DNA of 64,000 bases from Pseudomonas sp. GM41(2012) (GCF_000282315.2 NZ_AKJN02000006.1:62001-126000), one strand, 5' to 3'; counted from the stretch's first letter, positions 9,371-19,955 are shown. Notes: a model not told the origin generated them from the sequence alone. Program-made: numbers and translations.

Positions 9371-10381
9371 GTGGGCGCAAAGATGAGCGATGTCGCGAGA
9401 GCCGCGAACGTATCAATGTCTACGGTATCTCATGTACTCAACGGTACTCGTAAAGTACATCCTGACACCGTCCGTAGTGTGAATCAGGCTGTAGAGTCCG
9501 TAGGCTATATTCGAAACTCACTCGCTCGGTCTCTGGCTCGTTCCTCTTCGGGTTCGGGTGCTATCGGCGTGGCGATTGCTACGCTTTCAAACTATTATTT
9601 CAGTGAAACAGTACGTGCCATCGAAGCGGCATGCGCGAAAAGCGGTTTGATGATGATACTGGTCAATACGCAAAGAGATCCGGAACAGGAACTCAAAGCG
9701 GTCAAGGCACTGCATGAGCGACGTGTTGACGGGATTGTACTCGCTTCGGAATATGATCCGGAAAATCGAGTATTTAATTACTTAAAAGCCAACAAGATAC
9801 CCACGGTTCTCATCGATCGACTTCTCTCGACGTCTTTTGATCAGGTGGGGGTAGAGAATAAGCACTCCTCTCAAGAGTTGATTGCACATTTGATTAAGCT
9901 TGGTCATCGGCGTATCGGGATGGTATCCGGACGATTGACCCAGTCTTCTTCTCATGAGCGAATTGACGGCTACCGTGCGGCTTTGGCTGACGCTGGAATT
10001 GAGTACGAAGATCAATTGGTTTGCTGTGGTGAATCGGCGATTGCGCCGGCAATGGAAGCCACTCGCCATTTGCTATCGCTAGAGCACCCGCCCACCGCAA
10101 TAATGACTGCAAACAACTTGATGACTATTGGTGCAATGCAGGCTCTTCGTGAAGCGGGGCTTGAGGTGCCAAAGGATATCGCGCTGGTTGGCTTTGACGA
10201 TTTCGACTGGGCGGATGCTTTTAGCCCAAGACTGACAGTTGTAGCGCAACCTCTCGAGGAACTCGGAGCCCAGGCTGTGAAGCTTTTATTGAAGCGTATC
10301 AAGCAACCTGAGGGTAGACGTCAGACTATTAGATTAAAACCCTCTTTAATCCAGCGAGATTCTTGCGGCGCTCCCAAATGA
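9371..10381 (+). CDS. LacI-family transcriptional regulator of the sugar module
   Basis: A 336-aa repressor. The GTG start at 9371 is nine bases after AAGGAG; the internal ATG at 9383 lacks its own ribosome site. The N-terminal helix-turn-helix and hinge helix are MSDVARAANVSMSTVSHVLN to about residue 60. The rest is a periplasmic-binding-protein-like effector domain ending in the typical VALVGFDDFDWADAFSPRLT and QPLEELGAQA region. It probably binds the two palindromes at 8932 and 9048, controlling the divergent importer and itself. The inducer is probably the imported sugar or its phosphate. GC is visibly lower than the Pseudomonas average, suggesting acquisition. Confidence 0.92.
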   Translation: MGAKMSDVARAANVSMSTVSHVLNGTRKVHPDTVRSVNQAVESVGYIRNSLARSLARSSSGSGAIGVAIATLSNYYFSETVRAIEAACAKSGLMMILVNTQRDPEQELKAVKALHERRVDGIVLASEYDPENRVFNYLKANKIPTVLIDRLLSTSFDQVGVENKHSSQELIAHLIKLGHRRIGMVSGRLTQSSSHERIDGYRAALADAGIEYEDQLVCCGESAIAPAMEATRHLLSLEHPPTAIMTANNLMTIGAMQALREAGLEVPKDIALVGFDDFDWADAFSPRLTVVAQPLEELGAQAVKLLLKRIKQPEGRRQTIRLKPSLIQRDSCGAPK

Positions 10382-10386
10382 CTGTA

Positions 10387-10405
10387 CTCAGGGTTTCGTC
10401 CTGAG
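10387..10405 (+). terminator. hairpin just after lacI
   Basis: CTCAGG (10387-10392), a 7-base loop, then CCTGAG (10400-10405), starting six bases after the lacI stop. There is no strong T-tract, so this is at best a weak terminator. Confidence 0.4.
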
Positions 10406-10411
10406 GATTTA

Positions 10412-10456
10412 GCGGTGCAGACGTGAATTACTTGACTCTTGTTCACGTCTCGCCGC
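10412..10456. promoter_or_regulatory. long imperfect inverted repeat in the lacI-pgi gap
   Basis: AGACGTGAA (10419-10427) pairs perfectly with TTCACGTCT (10442-10450) across a 14-base spacer, and GCGG/CCGC flank it. It could be an operator or leader hairpin ahead of pgi; no T-run follows. The remainder of the 335-bp gap 10382-10716 shows no gene. Confidence 0.4.
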
Positions 10457-10716
10457 CTGGATAACTTTGAAACTAAACGACTAGCACCTGGTTTCCATTT
10501 GTCGTGCACGTATATGTATGTTTTCAGTGTTTTCTGCTTGAGTGTCCCGCGTTCGGTTTTGTTTTTCTTCAGGTAATTGGTTGTAACTGCAAAATGCAGA
10601 GCTTATTCCTGTGATGGCGCTTCTGCGTTCGCAGAATTACGAAATGCTTAAATTTGAATGGCAAGAAAAGAGTTGATTGAGACGGCACAAGCCGTATTGG
10701 CGAAGAAGGGCTGAGC

Positions 10717-12381
10717 ATGAATAACTACAACAAAACGAATGATGTGACTGCACTGCCGGCATGGCGCAATCTGCTCGACCATCGGGAGAGCATGAAAAAT
10801 TTTAGTATGCGCGATGCCTTTCGAGATAACAGTAAACGCTTTCAAGACTTTTCCTTGGCGGGCTGCGGGCTTTTTTTGGATTACTCCAAAAACCTGATCA
10901 CTCACGAAACGCGTTCATTGCTTGTAAACCTTGCTCGCGAGGCAGGCGTGGAACAGGCCGCGCGTGCCATGTTCAGTGGAGAGAAAATCAACTGCTCCGA
11001 GGGACGTCCAGTGCTGCATACGGCGCTGCGGCGACCAGTGGGAGACGCTTTGATGGTCGATGGTCGCAACTTGATGCGCGATGTGCATGGAGCCTTGGCG
11101 CAGATGACTGACGTTGTGAGTCGTATCCATAACCATCTGTGGCGTGGTTACAACGACAAGGTCATCACCGATGTCGTAAACATTGGTATTGGTGGCTCAT
11201 TTCTGGGCCCGGAGCTTGTCTCTGAGGCGCTGGCGCCTTTTGCTCGGCATGGGGTGCGGTGCCATTATCTAGCTAATATCGACGGCAGTGAGTTCCGAGA
11301 GGTTACAGCCGAACTGAACGTAGAAACAACGCTGTTCATCATCTCCAGCAAAACCTTCGGTACTCTTGAAACCTTGAAGAATGCACAAGCTTCTCGTAGC
11401 TGGTACTTGGCTAAGGGCGGGACGGAAGAGAAGCTATATCGCCATTTCATTGCTGTGACCAGTAATCGCCAGGCAGCGCTGGATTTCGGCATCCGTGAAG
11501 CAAACATATTTCCTATGTGGGACTGGGTCGGTGGCCGTTACTCACTATGGTCTGCAATTGGCCTGCCGATTGCGCTGGCCATTGGCATCGCTAACTTCAA
11601 GGAACTGCTATCCGGCGCATACGCTATGGATCAGCATTTCCTGAACGAACCATTGGAACAGAACCTTCCTGTTCTTTTAGCGGTACTCGGCGTTTGGTAT
11701 CACAATTTTTGGGGTGCGCAAAGCTATGCTTTCTTGCCCTATGACCATTACCTGCGCAACTTCGTTAAGCATCTGCAGCAGATGGACATGGAGTCAAATG
11801 GCAAAAGTGTTCGTCATGACGGCACGTCAGTGTCTTGCACCACGGGCCCGGTAATCTGGGGCGGCGTGGGGTGTAACGGACAGCACGCTTACCACCAGTT
11901 GCTGCATCAGGGAACGGCTCTGATTCCAGCTGACTTCATTGTGCCTGTGGTCAGCCACAATCCAGTGGCTGATCATCAGGAATGGCTGTATGCCAATTGC
12001 TTGTCTCAAAGCCAAGCGCTGATGTGGGGCAAAACTCGCAGTGAAGCTGAGGCAGAGTTAAAAGCCAAAGGCCTTTCCTCCAGTGAGATTGAACGACTGG
12101 CACCGCATAAAGTGATCCCCGGTAACCGGCCAAGCAATACAGTTGCTCTTGAGATCATCAATCCACATAGCCTTGGTGCGCTGATCGCCCTTTATGAGCA
12201 CAAGGTCTTTGTCCAGGGCGTAATTTGGGGAGTCAATTCGTTTGATCAATGGGGCGTGGAACTGGGCAAGGAGCTAAGTAACAGCGTGCATAGCCTCCTG
12301 ACTCGCTATGACGCACAACCGGCTGATGATTCCTCGACGCAGGGTCTTATAGATTTCTTCCGAGGACGTCATCGGGGGTAG
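10717..12381 (+). CDS. pgi: glucose-6-phosphate isomerase
   Basis: Cytosolic interconversion of fructose-6-phosphate and glucose-6-phosphate; 554 aa, the usual length for the bacterial/eukaryotic long form. Recognisable are [18 protein letters not shown], the sugar-phosphate-binding [10 protein letters not shown] loop, [13 protein letters not shown] (about residues 271-283), and the C-terminal signature [13 protein letters not shown]. Pseudomonads normally have a chromosomal pgi elsewhere, so this is probably a second, substrate-dedicated copy. In this cluster it would turn fructose-6-phosphate from the fructokinase into glucose-6-phosphate for the Entner-Doudoroff route. It lies downstream of lacI on the same strand, separated by 335 bp, so it may have its own promoter. 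Confidence 0.95.
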   Translation: MNNYNKTNDVTALPAWRNLLDHRESMKNFSMRDAFRDNSKRFQDFSLAGCGLFLDYSKNLITHETRSLLVNLAREAGVEQAARAMFSGEKINCSEGRPVLHTALRRPVGDALMVDGRNLMRDVHGALAQMTDVVSRIHNHLWRGYNDKVITDVVNIGIGGSFLGPELVSEALAPFARHGVRCHYLANIDGSEFREVTAELNVETTLFIISSKTFGTLETLKNAQASRSWYLAKGGTEEKLYRHFIAVTSNRQAALDFGIREANIFPMWDWVGGRYSLWSAIGLPIALAIGIANFKELLSGAYAMDQHFLNEPLEQNLPVLLAVLGVWYHNFWGAQSYAFLPYDHYLRNFVKHLQQMDMESNGKSVRHDGTSVSCTTGPVIWGGVGCNGQHAYHQLLHQGTALIPADFIVPVVSHNPVADHQEWLYANCLSQSQALMWGKTRSEAEAELKAKGLSSSEIERLAPHKVIPGNRPSNTVALEIINPHSLGALIALYEHKVFVQGVIWGVNSFDQWGVELGKELSNSVHSLLTRYDAQPADDSSTQGLIDFFRGRHRG

Positions 12382-12612
12382 AGCCTCATAAGATTGGACG
12401 GGACTAATGCCTTATCGTTAGCTCGTCTGGTCACTTTGCGCCGGCAATGCCTGGATTTTTCTCATTGGTTCAGCGGTGCCTTTTCTATTCGATTTAACTT
12501 GGTATTTCCCTTTCTGAAACAGGTGCGTGGGAGTTAACCGCGTACTTTGATTAAAAGCGTGCTGTTCGCGTCGGCCTTATCCAATAAATATAACAAACAA
12601 AAGGTGTTATGA

Positions 12613-13839
<1,227 letters not shown>

Positions 13840-13853
13840 GTCCTGAAATGACA

Positions 13854-13870
13854 GGGCTGACAATCAGCCC
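13854..13870 (+). terminator. hairpin after porin gene
   Basis: GGGCTGA, loop CAA, TCAGCCC, 14 bases after the porin stop. There is no T-tract immediately after. Confidence 0.4.
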
Positions 13871-13963
13871 GGATCTGCTTCGACAACTGCGGATAGCGAG
13901 GGCAATCCAACGCTTCCTCTCAAGCAGGAAGTGGTGAACCGCGAGAGGAAGTGAGCGAGTCAG

Positions 13964-13995
13964 AGGGTGCTGAACGTTGTGACGTTCAGCACCCT
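13964..13995. terminator. perfect 14-bp stem hairpin between porin and LysR gene
   Basis: AGGGTGCTGAACGT (13964-13977), loop TGTG, then a perfectly complementary arm (13982-13995). This strong structure lies between convergent genes and probably serves as a terminator, although a T-run is missing. The rest of the 323-bp gap 13840-14162 shows no gene. Confidence 0.55.
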
Positions 13996-14162
13996 GGTCG
14001 ATCGAACATTGTTGAAGTTTTTTCAGGCGAGTCACTCAGAGTGAGAGACAACGTCACCATCCTTTTATCCAGTGATCGAGTTTGTAATCGCGCACTGATG
14101 CACCGGCGCGAAAGTCACCTATGCCGCCGCTTCGTCGCTTCTTGCAGCTGCATTCGAAAGTA

Positions 14163-15086
14163 TCAGCTCAAATATTCGTCCAGGTTGCTGGATTCTTCTG
14201 CAAAGCGCTCGATCAGAAATTCGAGAAGGGCGCGTACGCGAGGTGCCATATACCGGTTACGTTGATATAGGGCATGTACCGGCGCGTCCTCAGACCGCCA
14301 CTGCGGCAATAGAATCTTCAAGCGTCCTGCTCGTAGGTCTGCGCCAATATCCCACATCGATTTCATTGCAATGCCGTAACCGTGAACCGCCCACTCTCGA
14401 GCAACCGCGCCATCATTCGTCTCGCGAGCGTTTGCAAGCGGGACCCTATAACTTTCGACTTTGTCATTTCGGCTGAAGCGCCAGTCGTTTGCAGGCCCGG
14501 CGACAGAGTTAAGGACAATGCAGTCGAAACGTTCCAAATCCCGTGGATGTTCGGGGGCGCCGTGTTTTGCCAGATATCGAGGCGATGCACACAGCACGCG
14601 CCGATTGGGTGCCAGGGGGCGGGCAACGAAGGAACTGTCCGGCGGCACGCCAAATCGGATGGCGAGATCAATATCGTCTTGCAACAAATTCGACAGCGAA
14701 TCCGACAGCACCAGCGCGAACCTCACCTCAGGGTATTGCGTGTTGAACTGGTCAAGCCAGCTCTTTAACACGTTGCGACCGAAATCCGAGGTAGCGGATA
14801 TTCGCATCTTGCCACCCACGACGCTTTTCCCAGCTTGGAGAAAGGCATTGCCATCGTCGAGTGCCTGGAGTGCCTGCTGGCAATAGGACAAATACGTCCG
14901 CCCTTCATCCGTCAAGCGCAGGTGGCGTGTCGTGCGCTCGAACAGGCGCGTATGCAACACAGATTCGAGCTTAACCAGGCGCGCACTCGCGGCAGCGGGG
15001 GATAGCCCGAGCTTGCGACCTGCAGCCGACAATCCACCGAGATTTGCTGCTTCGACAAACAGCCTGATGTCGCCTAGGTAGTCCAT
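14163..15086 (-). CDS. LysR-family transcriptional regulator
   Basis: A 307-aa regulator. The winged helix at residues 1-60 (FVEAANLGGLSAAGRKLGLSPAAASARL) and the effector domain RISATSDFGRNVLKSWLDQF through PRVRALLEFLIERF place it in the CrgA/AaeR-like LysR branch. It is divergent from the VOC/SnoaL/deacetylase genes and probably controls them. In the intergenic region TTTC (15091-15094) and GAAA (15105-15108) form an interrupted palindrome of the kind LysR proteins bind. Confidence 0.9.
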   Translation of the reverse strand: MDYLGDIRLFVEAANLGGLSAAGRKLGLSPAAASARLVKLESVLHTRLFERTTRHLRLTDEGRTYLSYCQQALQALDDGNAFLQAGKSVVGGKMRISATSDFGRNVLKSWLDQFNTQYPEVRFALVLSDSLSNLLQDDIDLAIRFGVPPDSSFVARPLAPNRRVLCASPRYLAKHGAPEHPRDLERFDCIVLNSVAGPANDWRFSRNDKVESYRVPLANARETNDGAVAREWAVHGYGIAMKSMWDIGADLRAGRLKILLPQWRSEDAPVHALYQRNRYMAPRVRALLEFLIERFAEESSNLDEYLS

Positions 15087-15090
15087 GATA

Positions 15091-15108
15091 TTTCGAAATT
15101 TTTTGAAA
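15091..15108. promoter_or_regulatory. candidate LysR binding site in divergent region
   Basis: TTTC-N10-GAAA in an AT-rich 100-bp region between the LysR gene and the VOC gene. It is assigned by position and symmetry only. Confidence 0.35.
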
Positions 15109-15189
15109 GTTATTCAAATAATACGCCAATTATCAAATTGAGGAGGGCTACGCAAAATAGCGGCATGAACAAACAGCCAGAGTCTCGTC

Positions 15190-15576
15190 ATGAAGCTTGA
15201 CCATGCAACGATCGTCACCGGAGACCTCGAAGGCGCACGGCGCTTTCTTTGCTCCGTCGTTGGCCTCAGCGAGGGTCCACGTCCGCCATTCGGCGTAAGT
15301 GGCTACTGGCTTTATGCAAACGGGCAGCCGGTCATTCATCTGATCGAAGCGGCCGCCGCCTCGTCTGGGAAACCAGTTCCCCCTCGTATTGACCATATCG
15401 GATTGCGCCTCAACAGCCTTCAGGAATGGTCGCAGTCGCTCGATCGGATTCGACTCAGCGGCGTTCACTATGGGCTCAATGAAGTGCCGCTTGCGGGCGA
15501 ACGCCAGTTGTTCGTCGCAATGGCATCCGGCGTCGTCATCGAACTGGTCACCAATCAGCAATCAGTCATCCCCTGA
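15190..15576 (+). CDS. VOC-family (glyoxalase/dioxygenase-fold) protein
   Basis: A 128-aa single-domain vicinal-oxygen-chelate protein: MKLDHATIVTGDLEGARRFL opens the first beta-alpha-beta unit, IDHIGLRL the second, and VVIELV closes the metal site. H4, H84-like (IDHIG) and the final Glu are the usual metal ligands. The reaction is not predictable; relatives include lactoylglutathione lyases, ring-cleavage dioxygenases and binding proteins. It is the first gene of a three-gene group divergent from the LysR regulator. Its Shine-Dalgarno is weak. Confidence 0.8.
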   Translation: MKLDHATIVTGDLEGARRFLCSVVGLSEGPRPPFGVSGYWLYANGQPVIHLIEAAAASSGKPVPPRIDHIGLRLNSLQEWSQSLDRIRLSGVHYGLNEVPLAGERQLFVAMASGVVIELVTNQQSVIP

Positions 15577-15645
15577 GCAGCCGAGCCTTTATCAAACTGC
15601 GGTTCGACCGTGTATCCCTCATTACCTATCGATTGGAGAATCCTC

Positions 15646-16206
15646 ATGTCGCTTTTGCCTGTTGCGCGCCTGACCCGCGCAAGTTGTTGGTTACTCACTT
15701 CTCTGGTCACCGTCGCGCTGACCCCCGTCTTCGCCGCGACCGATTCGCTCGTCCAGCCCCGCACTGTGATCGTCGATCATAGTCTTGCGAAAACACAGGT
15801 CGAGGCGCAGATCCTGGCCGCACGCCGCTATGGCACGTTCTGGACCACCGGCGACGAAGCTCTCGCGCACGCCGCCCTGGCACCCGACTTCAAGGATTCA
15901 ACACTGCCGCCAGGTCGCCCCCAAGGCATCACCGGGCCGATCACGGCATCGAAAACGATGCATGCGGCTATTCCCGATATCCAGTGTGAAGTGGAGCAGA
16001 TGATGGTGGTTGGCGACCGAGTCATCGCTCATTTGCATTTCACCGGCCACTTTACCGGCCAGTTCAAGAGCGTCCAGGGCAAAGGGCAGCCGATCGACTT
16101 CATCGCGACCGATATTTATCGCGTCGTCGAAGGTCGCATCGCTGAGAACTGGCATCTCGAAGACAATCTGACTCTGCTGCAACAGCTCGGCTTGATTGCC
16201 AAGTAA
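15646..16206 (+). CDS. exported SnoaL-like (NTF2-fold, ester cyclase-type) protein
   Basis: 186 aa from ATG 15646, which has GGAGA six bases upstream; the frame is open from a GTG at 15610 but that adds no signal sequence. The signal peptide LTRASCWLLTSLVTVALTPV is cleaved near FAATDS. The mature part has the SnoaL/polyketide-cyclase-like pattern (AHAALAPDFKDSTLPPGRPQ, IPDIQCEVEQMMVVGDRVI, VEGRIAENWHLED). The function is unknown. Export to the periplasm matches the Tat-exported deacetylase that follows 13 bases downstream. Confidence 0.75.
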   Translation: MSLLPVARLTRASCWLLTSLVTVALTPVFAATDSLVQPRTVIVDHSLAKTQVEAQILAARRYGTFWTTGDEALAHAALAPDFKDSTLPPGRPQGITGPITASKTMHAAIPDIQCEVEQMMVVGDRVIAHLHFTGHFTGQFKSVQGKGQPIDFIATDIYRVVEGRIAENWHLEDNLTLLQQLGLIAK

Positions 16207-16219
16207 GGATATTTCACTG

Positions 16220-17257
16220 ATGAACATTGACCATGAACCCATTGCTGACGGCCCGAATACATTGGAGCAAGTCAGCCGCCGGACGTTTCTCAATCGAGCC
16301 GGGGCGGCAGCGGGCGTTCTTGCTGCGAGTGCGGTGTTCCCTACCGTCGCAGCCGCGCAAGCTGCTCCCTCCACGTCAAAGCTCGTGACTACGCCACGCC
16401 ATGGTCAGTTCTGGCCTGACGGCATTCGGCTGGTCATTTCCATTTCCATGCAATTTGAGGCGGGTGGACAGCCGTCCAAAGGTACGGACAGTCCTTTCCC
16501 CAAGGTAGATTTTCCGCCGGACATTCCATCGGATCTAGCAGCCAATACCTGGTTCGCCTACGGCTATCGCGAGGGAATTCCACGCATGCTCGATCTGTGG
16601 GATCGCCACCATGTCAAGGTGACCTCGCACATGATCGGCGAGGCCGCTCGGCGGCATCCCGAAATGGCAAGAGAGATCGTTGCGCGCGGCCATGAAGCGG
16701 CCGGACACGGTCCTCGCTGGAGTTCCCAGTATGCGATGAGCCGCGAGGAGGAGAAGCAGTTCCTCATCCAGGCAGCCAGCATGGTCGAAGAAGTCACGGG
16801 CCAGCGACCGATAGGCTACAACTGCAACTGGCTGCGGCGTGGTCCGAACACGTTGTCGTTGCTACAAGAGTTGGGCTACGTCTACCACATCGATGATTTG
16901 AGTCGCGATGAGCCTTTCATCGAACAGGTCAACGGCAAGGACTTCGTCGTGGTGCCATATACGCTGCGCAACAACGACATCCTGCTGATCGAAGGCCGCA
17001 ACTATTCGCCGACCCAGTTCCTGGAGCAGATCAAGCTGGATTTCGATCAACTCTACGAAGAAGCCGGCACACGCCGCCGCATGATGTCGGTCAGCGCTCA
17101 TGACCGCATCAGCGGCTCGCCGCAGATGGTGAGGGTCTGGGACGAGTTTCTGCGTTACGCCAAAAGCCGGCCGGGGGTCGCATTCATGCGCAAGGACGAG
17201 ATTGCACGCTACATCCAGAACAGCCCGCTGACTTTGCGCGAAGCTGAAACACTATAA
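16220..17257 (+). CDS. Tat-exported polysaccharide deacetylase-family (NodB-fold) hydrolase
   Basis: 345 aa from ATG 16220, preceded by AAGGA. The N-terminus has a twin-arginine signal, SRRTFLN (residues 19-25) then a hydrophobic AAAGVLAASAVFPTVAAAQA, so the folded enzyme is exported. The catalytic domain resembles the PuuE/HpPgdA branch of carbohydrate esterase family 4: MLDLWDRHHVKVTSHMIGEA, the metal/active-site segment ARGHEAAGHGPRW, and GYNCNWLRRGPNTLSLLQELG. Members deacetylate glycans or act on allantoin-like amides. The NodB-type metal Asp is not evident at the start of the domain (VISISMQFE), as in allantoinase-like relatives, so an amidohydrolase role is at least as likely as sugar deacetylation. 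A hairpin follows the stop. Confidence 0.8.
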   Translation: MNIDHEPIADGPNTLEQVSRRTFLNRAGAAAGVLAASAVFPTVAAAQAAPSTSKLVTTPRHGQFWPDGIRLVISISMQFEAGGQPSKGTDSPFPKVDFPPDIPSDLAANTWFAYGYREGIPRMLDLWDRHHVKVTSHMIGEAARRHPEMAREIVARGHEAAGHGPRWSSQYAMSREEEKQFLIQAASMVEEVTGQRPIGYNCNWLRRGPNTLSLLQELGYVYHIDDLSRDEPFIEQVNGKDFVVVPYTLRNNDILLIEGRNYSPTQFLEQIKLDFDQLYEEAGTRRRMMSVSAHDRISGSPQMVRVWDEFLRYAKSRPGVAFMRKDEIARYIQNSPLTLREAETL

Positions 17258-17259
17258 AA

Positions 17260-17279
17260 ACGGCCCGAATTGCGGCCGT
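17260..17279 (+). terminator. hairpin after deacetylase gene
   Basis: ACGGCC, 8-base loop, GGCCGT, two bases past the stop and preceded by an A-run. The following T-run is short and displaced (GCGCTTTT). Confidence 0.5.
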
Positions 17280-17570
17280 CATGGCGCTTTTCGTTTGACG
17301 CTATGTGAAACGATCGGCTGTGGCATGTCGGTCGGATGTCCCATCCCGACTTCCACAACGGCGAGTTTCCGGTCGCGCCTTCGGCGGTTCCGTTCGACGT
17401 GTTGGCGACCGATCTGGCCGAGCGCGATGCCGCGACGCTCCGATTTTGCCGAAGAAGCTATCCGCGTTCTCGCCGGCCAATCGATGTCCTGGGCTGTACT
17501 TGAAGCCTTCAGCAATCTGCTTCAGAGCGATGGTGCGGAAAACCTCCTTGTTGCGCTCGATCCAGCCAAA

Positions 17571-17630
17571 AGAAACCCCTTGGATTTCAATGGGTCGGAT
17601 ACCAGGTGCGAGTCTCGTTTCCCGCTCCAA
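17571..17630 (+). repeat. att-like direct repeat with tRNA-Gly 3' end, copy B (partner 53978-54037)
   Basis: A 60-base segment matching 53978-54037 at 57 of 60 positions in the same orientation. Bases 17612-17629 are GTCTCGTTTCCCGCTCCA, the 3' end of tRNA-Gly(GCC) from T-stem to CCA. From memory this is the 18-bp attachment core of ICEclc/PAGI-2-type elements. No complete tRNA-Gly adjoins it, so it is an element-end remnant (attR type) rather than a tRNA gene. Confidence 0.8.
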
Positions 17631-17676
17631 ATATTGCGCTGCAGAGTTCCACTGAATTCTGCAAGCGACTGAAATC

Positions 17677-17697
17677 AGGACCTTCGGGTCCTTTTTT
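17677..17697 (+). terminator. rho-independent terminator AGGACC-TTCG-GGTCCT-T6
   Basis: A 6-bp stem with the very stable TTCG tetraloop followed by a T-run, 47 bases after the tRNA-Gly core. Its 3' half begins repeat copy B. Confidence 0.8.
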
Positions 17698-17792
17698 CGT
17701 TCCGGCGGGAACCACTGAAATCCGGCGCCATCCAGTGCTTTTAAGTCCTGATTTGAGTCTCGAATGAGAATCTTGAATTCGGACGCGCACTG
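17683..17792 (+). repeat. ~110-bp direct repeat, copy B (partner at 3151-3261)
   Basis: Same orientation as copy A with about 90% identity by eye. In this copy the sequence is preceded by the complete terminator stem and, further upstream, the tRNA-Gly core, which suggests it derives from the region downstream of a tRNA-Gly gene. Confidence 0.8.
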
Positions 17793-18113
17793 AATCGGTT
17801 TGTTGCTGGAGCAGCTTGGATAGCGAGATGAGGATTTGGCCCGATTGGTGATCTGGTCAAGGCTTCAATTACAGAACAAGCAGACCTGATTCTGCAACTC
17901 GAACAGTATATTCGCGGTCACTAATTGCCTGCCCACGGGCGCAAGAAATTTTGCTCGGGCAAAAAAGGGAGTCTTGGAAAGTGAGCAGGGCTTTGAGGTA
18001 ACAACCTCATTTCTGAATGGCCGGAAGCACTATCAGGCGTTCACTGACGAACAGCAACAGCCTAGCGACTCTTGTCGGCGGGCGAACTCTGGATGAGGGG
18101 GGCCTCTCATTAG

Positions 18114-18142
18114 CCTCGGCCTATTGGAAGGCCGAGGTTTTT
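18114..18142. terminator. rho-independent terminator near the 3' end of the ALDH gene
   Basis: CCTCGGCC, 8-base loop, GGCCGAGG, then T5. On the plus strand it ends the junction zone, and it lies about 60 bases past the stop of the convergent aldehyde dehydrogenase gene. Confidence 0.8.
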
Positions 18143-18202
18143 CGTTGGCCCCGAGCACCAGCACCACGTCCGGTACGATGAACCCTTGGGTGCACCGCTT
18201 TT

Positions 18203-19690
18203 CTACGTGCGCGAAGGCGAATCCAGCGATCCGCCAAATCCAATGATTGCTTTGGTTTCCAGGTATTCCTCAAAGCCGTAGACACCGTACTCACGACCAT
18301 TACCCGATCGCTTATAGCCACCGAACGGAGCCATTGGATTCCAGGCGGGGTAGTTCAGATGCACTTGTCCTGCTCGAATACGAGAGGCAACGGCACGCGC
18401 AAGATCAAGGTTCTGCGCCTGAACATGGGCGCCCAGCCCATATACCGTGTCGTTTGCGATAGCGACCGCCTCATCGATCGTTTCATACGGAATGATGCAC
18501 AACACTGGGCCAAAAATTTCTTCTTGAGCGATCCGCATGGCGGAATCGACTTCGGAGAAAATAGTCGGTCGGGTATAGAAGCCTTTTTCAAAACCCGGCA
18601 CACGTCCTGGTCCACCGCAAACGAGTTTTGCGCCTTCGTTCAGGCCGGCCTCGATCATTGCTTGCACGCGATTGAACTGGGCCTCGTTGGCAATGGGACC
18701 GAGTACCGTCTCTTCCGATTGCGGGTCACCCACGATGATTGCATTGGCGGTTGCGGCAGCCAGCGATTCGACTTCCGCCAGCCTGTCCTTTGGAACGATC
18801 ATTCTTGTCGGGGCGCTGCACGATTGTCCGACGTTGCGAAAGGCAGACATCACTCCCAGCGGGACGGCTTTGGCGAAGTCAGCGTCGGGAAGAAAAAGAT
18901 TCGGCGACTTGCCTCCCAGTTCTTGTGTGACGCGTTTCACCGTATGGGCGGCCGCCTGTGCGACCAGCGCGCCCGCGCGGTTGGAGCCGGTAATCGAAAT
19001 CATATCGATATCGGGATGCGCGGCCATGGCTGCGCCGACCTCGGGACCACTTCCGTTCACTAGGTTGAAGACGCCAGGAGGGAGGCCTGCGTCATGCACC
19101 AGTTGTGCAAAAAGAAGGGCGCTCAGAGGTGACAGCTCGCTCGGTTTCAAGACCACTGTGCACCCGGCAGCAATCGCCGGGGCAACTTTTGCGGTGATTT
19201 GATAAAGCGGCCAGTTCCACGGAGTGATGAGACCGCAGACGCCTATGGGTTCGCGTTCAATCGCGGTGCCGCCTTCAACTGTTTGGAAACGATAGGTGGA
19301 CAGGAGATCACGTGCGACCCGAACGTGTTCGGCCGCCAGAGGCACTTGCATTGCCCGTGCGAAACCGATGGCAGCGCCCATTTCCAGAGAGAGAGCCTGC
19401 GCAAGAACCTCTTTGCGCTCAAGGATGAGGTCATAGATCTTTCCAAGGACAAGCGCACGCGACTTCGCGGAGGAAGCAGACCAACCAGGAAACGCTGCAC
19501 GCGCCGCGGCTACTGCCCGATCAACATCCTCGGCAGAGCCACGCGCGACCTCAGCTACAACGGCTTCACTTGCCGGATTGACCACAGGCAAACTTGCCGG
19601 GATTGCAGGGGAAGACCAACAGCCGTTGATATAAAACTTGTGAGACGTTTGTGGATCAACGCTGTAGTTATTCGAAGATTGTGTTGTCAT
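18203..19690 (-). CDS. NAD(P)-dependent aldehyde dehydrogenase
   Basis: A 495-aa cytosolic enzyme oxidising an aldehyde to the acid. The Rossmann/active-site signature is complete: GLITPWNWPLYQITAKVAPA, general base Glu in TQELGGKSPNLF, catalytic Cys in FRNVGQSCSAPTR, and C-terminal EEIFGPVLCIIPYE and PFGGYKRSGNGREYG. SCSAPTR resembles the branch that includes aldehyde dehydrogenases of broad or aromatic substrate range. The start has AAGGAG eight bases upstream. It stands alone between the junction zone and the GNAT gene; the substrate is unknown. Confidence 0.93.
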   Translation of the reverse strand: MTTQSSNNYSVDPQTSHKFYINGCWSSPAIPASLPVVNPASEAVVAEVARGSAEDVDRAVAAARAAFPGWSASSAKSRALVLGKIYDLILERKEVLAQALSLEMGAAIGFARAMQVPLAAEHVRVARDLLSTYRFQTVEGGTAIEREPIGVCGLITPWNWPLYQITAKVAPAIAAGCTVVLKPSELSPLSALLFAQLVHDAGLPPGVFNLVNGSGPEVGAAMAAHPDIDMISITGSNRAGALVAQAAAHTVKRVTQELGGKSPNLFLPDADFAKAVPLGVMSAFRNVGQSCSAPTRMIVPKDRLAEVESLAAATANAIIVGDPQSEETVLGPIANEAQFNRVQAMIEAGLNEGAKLVCGGPGRVPGFEKGFYTRPTIFSEVDSAMRIAQEEIFGPVLCIIPYETIDEAVAIANDTVYGLGAHVQAQNLDLARAVASRIRAGQVHLNYPAWNPMAPFGGYKRSGNGREYGVYGFEEYLETKAIIGFGGSLDSPSRT

Positions 19691-19955
19691 CCAACTAGCT
19701 CCTTGGAGCGGTAATAGGCGCTGCGAACAGCAGGGCCGGGGAGGTCGCGAGTCAGAGCATCACCGTAGCGACCAGTACATCCCTAGGGCCCTGTCACATC
19801 AATAAACTAACAAAATGGCTCAGGCAAAATATGCCGTTGTTCAAGTCGGCAAAGGATAATCTGCTGTATCTGCCGGGCTAACTTTGCATCAATGCAACTG
19901 AGCCGCTTACGTTGGCATTGCGTTCCGATAAAACCCTTGCTGGCGGTCGTGATCG

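Larger units (their letters stand above)
17280..18202. other. gene-free junction zone with att repeat and repeat copy B
   Basis: Nearly 1 kb without a supported gene. It contains the tRNA-Gly-type att repeat (17571-17630), a terminator (17677-17697), repeat copy B (17683-17792) and a second strong terminator (18114-18142). Short frames such as the one reading SHPDFHNGEFPVAPSAVPFD near 17335 and another reading TTSFLNGRKHYQAF near 18005 look like gene scraps, but I cannot name a family. The texture is that of a repeatedly used insertion hotspot. Confidence 0.6.

Noticed and set aside
10612..10665. Short frame of about 18 codons before pgi as a leader peptide
   Set aside because: No run of regulatory codons and no attenuator structure directly after it.
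17608..17629. A complete tRNA-Gly gene at the att repeats
   Set aside because: Only the T-loop-to-CCA end is present; no acceptor 5' strand, D-arm or anticodon arm precedes it at either copy.
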